A stretch of 64,000 bases of DNA from JAHJDS01 sp964569795. GTDB taxonomy: Bacteria > Desulfobacterota > Desulfarculia > Desulfarculales > JAHJDS01. How positions within the stretch are numbered: the stretch's first letter is position 1; each line of letters starts with the position of its first letter. The translations under genes and the position numbers were made by a program. Below are positions 59,129-64,000 of the stretch, piece after piece. Under the pieces are notes generated by a model. The model ran no database searches, had not been told where the DNA came from, and worked only from the letters and a program-made list of their open reading frames with translations. The DNA lies in assembly GCA_964569795.1 (NCBI GenBank), contig CAZMVB010000004.1, positions 62,001-126,000 on the forward strand. Direction: 5' to 3'.

Positions 59129-60111
59129 TACAGCTCCCGTCGAATGGGTCGAAAATCCAGGGTGCCCGCGCCGGCCGCGGCGGCCAGGCCCAGCCAGGGC
59201 AGGTCCGAGGCCTTCTTGCCCAGCAGGGTCGCCCCCAGGGCGTCGGCCGCCACCGGGTCGGTGCCGACGATCATGGTGTTGGTCTGTTTCAGATCGTCCA
59301 GGGAGCCGCCGGTCGGGCCGTTCTTGATCATGGTCGTCGTCCCGTCCAGGACGACCAGGGTCGGTCTGATCAGCAGGGCCAGCTCCTTGATGATCCCGTT
59401 GATGTCCTGGTGAAAGACGTTGCGGGCCCCGCCCAGCAGGCCGTACCAGTTCTTGAGGGTCATCGAGGCCCCGGAGCGGTGATGGTCCTTGACCGGGGCC
59501 AGGCCGATGACCCGGTTGACCCGGTCCAGGGGCCCGGTCATGACCGGCCAGTTCCGGATCAGGTTCCCGCCGTCGAGGGTGATCGGCCCGAAAAATTCGG
59601 CCCGGGGCAGAAGCAGTTCCCCGCCGCCGGCCCGGGTGGCCGCCTCGAGGCCGCTCAGGCGAAAGGCGCTGGCCGGATCGTTGATCGGGTTGTCGGTGAC
59701 CATGACCCGGGCCGCCCCGGCCTCCCGGCAGAGTTTTATCATCGCGGTCAGGAGTTCGGGGTTGGTCGTGGCCGAGACCAGGGGCGGCGAGGCAAAGGCG
59801 GCGTTGACCTTGAGCAGGACCCGGTCGCCGGGCCGGATGAACCTTGGCAAGCCGCCCAAGGCGGCCAGGGCCGCGCCCAGGTTTTTTGTCCGGTTCGACC
59901 CGGTGACCACGGCCATCGCCGGTTTCCGGCCGGGAGGGGCGAAGTCAAACCCCTTGACCGTCCGGGTCCGGACCAGGTGGAGGTCCGGGGGCCGGCTGTC
60001 GTGAAGCCACCAGCCCAGGCCGGCCGCCCCGGCCGCGCCCAGACCGGCCGCGCCCGCCCGGAGCAGGAACTGGCGGCGGTTCAGTCCGGGATCGTGTTCG
60101 CCTTGACTCAT
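59128..60111 (-). CDS. Tat-exported DUF362 protein (paralogue 2)
   Basis: A 327-residue protein with a Tat signal (LNRRQFLLRAGAAGLGAAGA). DUF362 features are VLLKVNAAFASPPLVSATTNPELL near residue 95, VMVTDNPINDPASAFRLSGL near 135, VIGLAPVKDHHRSGASMTLKN near 200, and LVVLDGTTTMIKNGPTGGS near 250. It parallels 50405-51325. ATG at 60111 overlaps the previous gene stop by four bases, and its own stop overlaps the polyferredoxin start. Confidence 0.88.
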   Translation of the reverse strand: MSQGEHDPGLNRRQFLLRAGAAGLGAAGAAGLGWWLHDSRPPDLHLVRTRTVKGFDFAPPGRKPAMAVVTGSNRTKNLGAALAALGGLPRFIRPGDRVLLKVNAAFASPPLVSATTNPELLTAMIKLCREAGAARVMVTDNPINDPASAFRLSGLEAATRAGGGELLLPRAEFFGPITLDGGNLIRNWPVMTGPLDRVNRVIGLAPVKDHHRSGASMTLKNWYGLLGGARNVFHQDINGIIKELALLIRPTLVVLDGTTTMIKNGPTGGSLDDLKQTNTMIVGTDPVAADALGATLLGKKASDLPWLGLAAAAGAGTLDFRPIRREL

Positions 60112-61103
60112 GATCCCCTCGACCGCAGGTGACGCGAAAGGCGCCGGGCCAGGGCCAGGGGGGCCGTCAGGTCCTCGGCCTGGTTCACCCCGGCCAGGTA
60201 GCGCCCCTGATGAAACACGACCAGGTACATCCCGGCGACGGTCGCCACCTGGGCCGTGGGCAGGTCCCGGGGCGTGGCCAGTCGCCGGCCGCCGCTCTTG
60301 ACCAGGGTCTGGATCATGTCCCGGGCCAGATCGGCCGCCTCGGCCGCCGAGGCCCGCCTGGAGATGAACGCGGTCAGGGCCCGGTTGCCCCGGCCGTAAA
60401 CGGCCGCAAAGACCCGATCCAGCCGCCGGAAACCCAGGGCGCTCTTGACCCAGTACAGAAAACCGCGGGGGTCCAGGTTTTCGGTCGGAAACCAAGACAG
60501 CTCGGCCACCCGTTGGGTTTGAACCTTTGTGGCGGCCACGAACCGCCGCGCCCAGGCCAGGATGACCCGCTTCAGGGCCGGGTCTGTCCGGGAGCCGATC
60601 GCCTCGACGTAATATTGCCCGTGCACCATGAAAAGACCGTTGGCCATCCAGTAGGCATAGGGCGTCAGCCCTAAAAACTCGGCGCGGGGCCGGCGCTGCT
60701 GGCTGTACACGGCAAAGGCGCTGGCCACCGAGGTCATCTCGTAGCAAAAGACCTCGAACCAGTCCCCGCCCGGGCCGGTCAGCCTGAACCGGCGGGCGGT
60801 CAGACCCCTGAAACCCGAGGCCAGGTACAGTTCGGCCTTGCCGTCGATCTTGAGATGGAGGTTGTTGGGGCCGAATTTTTCGGTCCGGTCCGCGGTCAGC
60901 CGGGAGGCGGGCAGAAAGGGCGGCAGGTCGGTTTGCACCCTGCCCCCGGGCTTGACCGTCGCCTGGAGGCCGGCCAGCTTGACCGCCGGATTGACGGTCA
61001 AGCTTTTCGCTCCGGTCCACAGGGCAACCAGGCCCAGAACGCCAATGACGAACCAGGCAAAAAAGGACTCGACCTTGTCGGGTCCTGATTTCGAGGTGGC
61101 CAT
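60108..61103 (-). CDS. membrane-anchored periplasmic protein, first gene of the redox operon
   Basis: A 331-residue protein with one N-terminal helix (about 13-34, FFAWFVIGVLGLVALW) and a large exported domain without cysteines for cofactors. The latter has strand-rich segments such as NNLHLKIDGKAELYLASGF and a C-terminal GMYLVVFHQGRYLAGVNQ. It resembles proteins annotated DUF6599, seen next to NapH/DUF362 genes, but I cannot confirm this. Paralogue module 1 has no counterpart. ATG at 61103 follows CAGGTGACTC; a longer frame to 61235 is less likely. Confidence 0.7.
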   Translation of the reverse strand: MATSKSGPDKVESFFAWFVIGVLGLVALWTGAKSLTVNPAVKLAGLQATVKPGGRVQTDLPPFLPASRLTADRTEKFGPNNLHLKIDGKAELYLASGFRGLTARRFRLTGPGGDWFEVFCYEMTSVASAFAVYSQQRRPRAEFLGLTPYAYWMANGLFMVHGQYYVEAIGSRTDPALKRVILAWARRFVAATKVQTQRVAELSWFPTENLDPRGFLYWVKSALGFRRLDRVFAAVYGRGNRALTAFISRRASAAEAADLARDMIQTLVKSGGRRLATPRDLPTAQVATVAGMYLVVFHQGRYLAGVNQAEDLTAPLALARRLSRHLRSRGS

Positions 61104-61321
61104 CGAGTCACCTGTCTGTTTTTTTGGGTCGCCCCGGCCCGGGCCCTTACCCGTCTTGACCCGGGACCGCGCCCCGGGGGCCGGGTCCGGGCGTCCTGGT
61201 CCGTAATTATAATTATGGCGGCAGGCAAATACCACTGGTGTCGGCCCCGGATTTTTTGTGGTATTAGTGCGGGACCGTTTCAGGCTTGTCCGGCGTTTTC
61301 AGGAATCAGGAAGCCGTCATC

Positions 61322-62641
61322 ATGACCAGGCGCACTGACCGGGAAAAAGCGACTACTTATAGATATTTCATTTGCGCGGCCACATTCTTGGCCTATTTCG
61401 TGGTCTATTTTCACCGGGTGTGCCCGGCGGTGATCGCCCAGGACATGCAGTCCGACTTCAGGGCCGGGGGGTGGCTGCTGGGGCTTTTGGGCTCGGCCTA
61501 TTTTTACGCCTATGGTCTGATGCAGATCCCCACCGGCCTGCTGACCGATTCCTGGGGGCCGCGCCGGACGATGACCGTCTCGTTCCTGGTGGCCGCGGCC
61601 GGGACCCTGCTGATGGGCCTGGCCCCGAACCTGGGTCTGGCCGTGTTGGGCCGGGTCCTGGTCGGGGTGGGCGTGGCCACGGTCTTCGTGTCCAACTACA
61701 AGCTGCTGGCCGAGTGGTTCGGGGCGCGGGAGTACGTGATCGTGGGCGCCCTGTTTCAGACCACGGGCGGCCTGGGGGCCCTGTCGGCCGAGGTGCCCCT
61801 GGCCTGGCTGAGCGATCAGGTCGGCTGGCGCTGGTCCTTGGCCGCGGTCGGGCTGCTGACCCTGGTCACGGCCGGCCTGATCCTGGCCGTGGTCCGTGAC
61901 CGTCCCCAGAGCCTGGGCTGGCCCCCGCTTCGGGAGCCGGCCCCCCGCCCGGCCGACGAGCACATCGGCCTGGTCGAGGGCATGGCCCGGGTGGTCCGGA
62001 CGCCGGGGGCCTGGCTGCTGGGGGCCTGGGTCTTCTGCGCCACCGGGGTGGCCTTCGCCCTGGGCGCCCTGTGGGGCGGTCCTTATCTGATGGACGTCCA
62101 CGGTCTTTCCAAGGCGGCGGCGGGCGGGGTGCTGTCCATGTTCGCCGTGTGCCTGATCGTGGGCTCGCCGGTGGTCGGCTGGGCGGCCAACCGCTTCGGC
62201 CGGAAGCCGGTCCTGGTCGTCTGCTCCCTGGTCCTGATCGCGGCCCTGGGCATCCTCTTGGTCTTTTCCACCCGTCTGCCCCTGGCGGCGCTGTACGGGG
62301 TGTTCTTCCTGATCTGCCTGGGGGGCGCGTCCGTGGGGCCGATCCAGGCGGCCATGTCCAAGGAGATGTTCCCGGTGGCCATGGCCGGGACGGCGGTGGG
62401 GATGGTCAATCTGTTTCCCTTCCTGGGGGCCGGGGTGTGGCAGGTGGTCATGGGCGCGGTCCTGACCGAGAATCCGTCCGGGGTGGGGCACGTCCCGGCC
62501 AGCTACGACCACCTGCTGCTGGTGGGCCTGGGGGCGAGCGTGGCGGCCCTGGCGGCGGCCGTGTTCCTGCCGGAGACCCTGCCGCCCGGCCTCCGGCGTT
62601 CCCGGCCGGGGTCCGCGGCCGGACCGGACAGCCGGGGCTGA
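61322..62641 (+). CDS. major facilitator superfamily transporter
   Basis: A 439-residue permease with 12 helices. The MFS loop 2-3 motif is GLLTDSWGPRRTMT near residue 78 and its second-half counterpart GWAANRFGRKPVLV near residue 285. The opening FFVYFHRVCPAVIAQDM-like segment (YFVVYFHRVCPAVIAQDM) is typical of the hexuronate/phosphate-like or nitrate-type branch. The substrate cannot be read. ATG at 61322 has AGGAAG upstream. The MoaD-like gene follows 32 bases later. Confidence 0.9.
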   Translation: MTRRTDREKATTYRYFICAATFLAYFVVYFHRVCPAVIAQDMQSDFRAGGWLLGLLGSAYFYAYGLMQIPTGLLTDSWGPRRTMTVSFLVAAAGTLLMGLAPNLGLAVLGRVLVGVGVATVFVSNYKLLAEWFGAREYVIVGALFQTTGGLGALSAEVPLAWLSDQVGWRWSLAAVGLLTLVTAGLILAVVRDRPQSLGWPPLREPAPRPADEHIGLVEGMARVVRTPGAWLLGAWVFCATGVAFALGALWGGPYLMDVHGLSKAAAGGVLSMFAVCLIVGSPVVGWAANRFGRKPVLVVCSLVLIAALGILLVFSTRLPLAALYGVFFLICLGGASVGPIQAAMSKEMFPVAMAGTAVGMVNLFPFLGAGVWQVVMGAVLTENPSGVGHVPASYDHLLLVGLGASVAALAAAVFLPETLPPGLRRSRPGSAAGPDSRG

Positions 62642-62673
62642 GACGTGTTATATTTTAATCGAGGCCTGATCTA

Positions 62674-62907
62674 ATGCCCGTCCGCGTCGAAGTTTACTCG
62701 TCCCTGCGCCGGCATCTCGGCCCCGGTGCGCCTCCGGTGGTCCTGACCGAGGCCGCCGGCCTGACCGTGGCCCAGATGGCGGCCCGGCTGGGCATTCCCG
62801 TCGAGGAGGTGACCCTGGCCTTTGTCAACCGCCGGGCGGCGGGGATCGACCGCGTCCTGGCCGACGGGGACCTGGTGGGCCTGTTTCCCCTAATGGACGG
62901 CGGATAG
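62674..62907 (+). CDS. MoaD/ThiS-like sulfur-carrier protein
   Basis: A 77-residue beta-grasp protein that ends in the Gly-Gly needed for adenylation and thiocarboxylation. Segments match the fold: VEVYSSLRRHLG, LTVAQMAARLGI, VTLAFVNRRAA and DGDLVGLFPLMDGG. It could serve molybdenum/tungsten cofactor, thiamine or another sulfur-transfer pathway; no MoaE, ThiF or ThiG neighbour helps. ATG at 62674 has GAGG 9 bases upstream. ppnN starts 9 bases after the stop. Confidence 0.85.
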   Translation: MPVRVEVYSSLRRHLGPGAPPVVLTEAAGLTVAQMAARLGIPVEEVTLAFVNRRAAGIDRVLADGDLVGLFPLMDGG

Positions 62908-62916
62908 GGCGAACCC

Positions 62917-64000
62917 ATGAAATCGATTGTTCCCTCCTTTCGGGTCACCCCGGAAAACACCTGCCTGGAGACCCTGTCGCCCCTGGAGATGGTGAACGTG
63001 GTCGAGGCCTGCCGCGGCCGACAGCGGGACCTGATCGTCCGCTGCGTCCTGGCCGTGCTCAACAGCGGGGCCGAGAGCGACGACGTCCGGCAGATGCTGG
63101 CCGCCTATCACGATTTCGACCTGGAACTGATCGAGACCCCCCGCGGCCTCGAGGTCGAGCTGAAGAACGCCCCGGACATCGCCTTTGTCCATTACGAGGT
63201 CGAGGACAGACGGGGGACGACCCTGCGGCCGAAACTGATCGAGGGCCTGCGCCAGCACATCTTCTCGGTGATCCGGGACCTGGCCTTTGTCGCCAGCGAG
63301 ATCGAGCGGACCGGCAAATACGATCTGACCTCGTCGGCGGGCCTGACCGACGCCGTGTTCCTGATCCTCAGAAACGCCGGGCTGTTCATAAAGACCGGCC
63401 GCCACAAGGTGGTCACCTGCTGGGGCGGCCACGCCATCGACCCCGGGGAGTACCAGTACTGCCTCGAGGTGGGCAACCAGTGCGGCCTGCGGTTCATGGA
63501 CGTCATCACCGGCTGCGGCCCCGGGGCGATGCGGGGACCCATGGAGGGGGCGACCATCGGCCACGCCAAGCAGCGGATGACCGACGGCCGCTACATCGGC
63601 ATCACCGAGCCGGGCATCATCGCCTCCGAGTCGCCCAACCCCATCGTCAACCCCCTGGTGATCATGCCCGACATCGAGAAGCGCCTCGAGGCCTTTGTCC
63701 GGCTGGGCCAGGGGGTCATCGTCTTCCCCGGCGGGGTGGGCACCCTGGAGGAGATCAGCTACATCCTGAGTATCCTGGCCCACCCCCGCAACCGGGGCGT
63801 TCCCTTCCCGCTGATCTTCACCGGTCCCGAGTCGTCCCGGGACTACTGGGCCGCCCTGGAGGAATTCCTCCCGAAAATCTTCGGGCCCGAGGTCAACCGG
63901 TTGTACCGGTCGATCGTCGGCGATCCGGAGCAGGCGGTCCTGGAGATCAACAAGGGGCTGCTGGCGGTCAAGATGCACCGCGACCGAAAGCGGGAGTCCT
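62917..64000 (+). CDS. ppnN: PpnN-type nucleotide 5'-monophosphate nucleosidase, 3' end beyond window
   Basis: The first 361 residues of a PpnN/YgdH protein, which cleaves purine and pyrimidine nucleoside monophosphates to base and ribose-5-phosphate, and in E. coli is tuned by (p)ppGpp. The LOG-like core has WGGHAIDPGEY, DVITGCGPGAMRGPMEGATIGHAKQR, IGITEPGIIASESPNPIVN and LVIMPDIEKRLEAFVRLGQ, then FPGGVGTLEEISYILSIL, the phosphate-binding PGGxGTxxE motif. The N-terminal domain (1-150) is present. ATG at 62917 lies 9 bases after the MoaD-like stop. The C-terminus is outside the window. Confidence 0.92.
   Translation, partial: MKSIVPSFRVTPENTCLETLSPLEMVNVVEACRGRQRDLIVRCVLAVLNSGAESDDVRQMLAAYHDFDLELIETPRGLEVELKNAPDIAFVHYEVEDRRGTTLRPKLIEGLRQHIFSVIRDLAFVASEIERTGKYDLTSSAGLTDAVFLILRNAGLFIKTGRHKVVTCWGGHAIDPGEYQYCLEVGNQCGLRFMDVITGCGPGAMRGPMEGATIGHAKQRMTDGRYIGITEPGIIASESPNPIVNPLVIMPDIEKRLEAFVRLGQGVIVFPGGVGTLEEISYILSILAHPRNRGVPFPLIFTGPESSRDYWAALEEFLPKIFGPEVNRLYRSIVGDPEQAVLEINKGLLAVKMHRDRKRES

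Overview
This is a strongly GC-rich bacterial chromosome segment with about 57 real protein genes, one tRNA and one tRNA remnant. The gene content suggests an anaerobic Gram-negative of the Desulfobacterota (former Deltaproteobacteria). The reasons are a siroheme-dependent haem gene (ahbC) together with a hemA/ccsA-like/precorrin-2 dehydrogenase operon, polyferredoxin and DUF362 redox modules, a BcrAD/HgdC-type activase, a UGA-containing UXX-star-type selenoprotein, an outer-membrane barrel protein, and flagellar and chemotaxis genes. The genus cannot be fixed from the sequence; a Desulfarculus-like organism is only a guess.

Layout. Positions 1-5547 hold a beta-oxidation operon on the minus strand (fused hydratase/dehydrogenase, acyl-CoA dehydrogenase, DUF362 protein) divergent from a TetR regulator. 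Positions 5726-12391 hold a branched-chain-type ABC importer (livK-H-M, an acyl-CoA ligase, livG-F), probably importing and activating an organic acid. Positions 12425-20328 hold a threonine aldolase, a chemoreceptor, membrane proteins including a GT-C-like enzyme, and an orphan acyl-CoA dehydratase activase. Positions 20376-22647 are an AT-rich foreign two-gene cassette with a PD-(D/E)XK-like nuclease, the best candidate here for an undescribed (possibly defence) system.

Positions 22675-26068 hold the tetrapyrrole operon. Positions 26347-33046 hold a cold-shock-domain protein and a chemotaxis/flagellar block (cheA, cheW, cheB, PilZ protein, flaG). Positions 33374-39092 hold a small duplicated gene, an SDR, the two-selenocysteine protein, an old-yellow-enzyme/MarR divergent pair, two small ORFs each behind a shared 25-bp palindrome, and a porin-like protein. 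Positions 39419-43191 hold an AT-rich HNH-like gene, ahbC and a ClpX-like ATPase. Positions 43386-48571 hold motB/motA, a MinD-like ATPase, a J-like/HTH fusion, an rfaE2-like gene and an unknown gene.

Positions 48626-61103 hold two paralogous NapH-type polyferredoxin plus Tat-exported DUF362 modules. Between them lie tRNA-Ser(CGA), an ADP-forming acyl-CoA synthetase-like gene, a decayed tRNA-Ser copy, an amidohydrolase and an AT-rich lipoprotein gene. Positions 61322-64000 hold an MFS transporter, a MoaD-like sulfur carrier and ppnN, which runs off the end.

Many neighbours overlap by 1-4 bases, so translational coupling is common. Start codons were often set by Shine-Dalgarno position. Several of the longest reading frames begin inside a promoter, so shorter GTG, TTG or ATG starts were chosen. 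No database search was possible; family names come from motif recognition.
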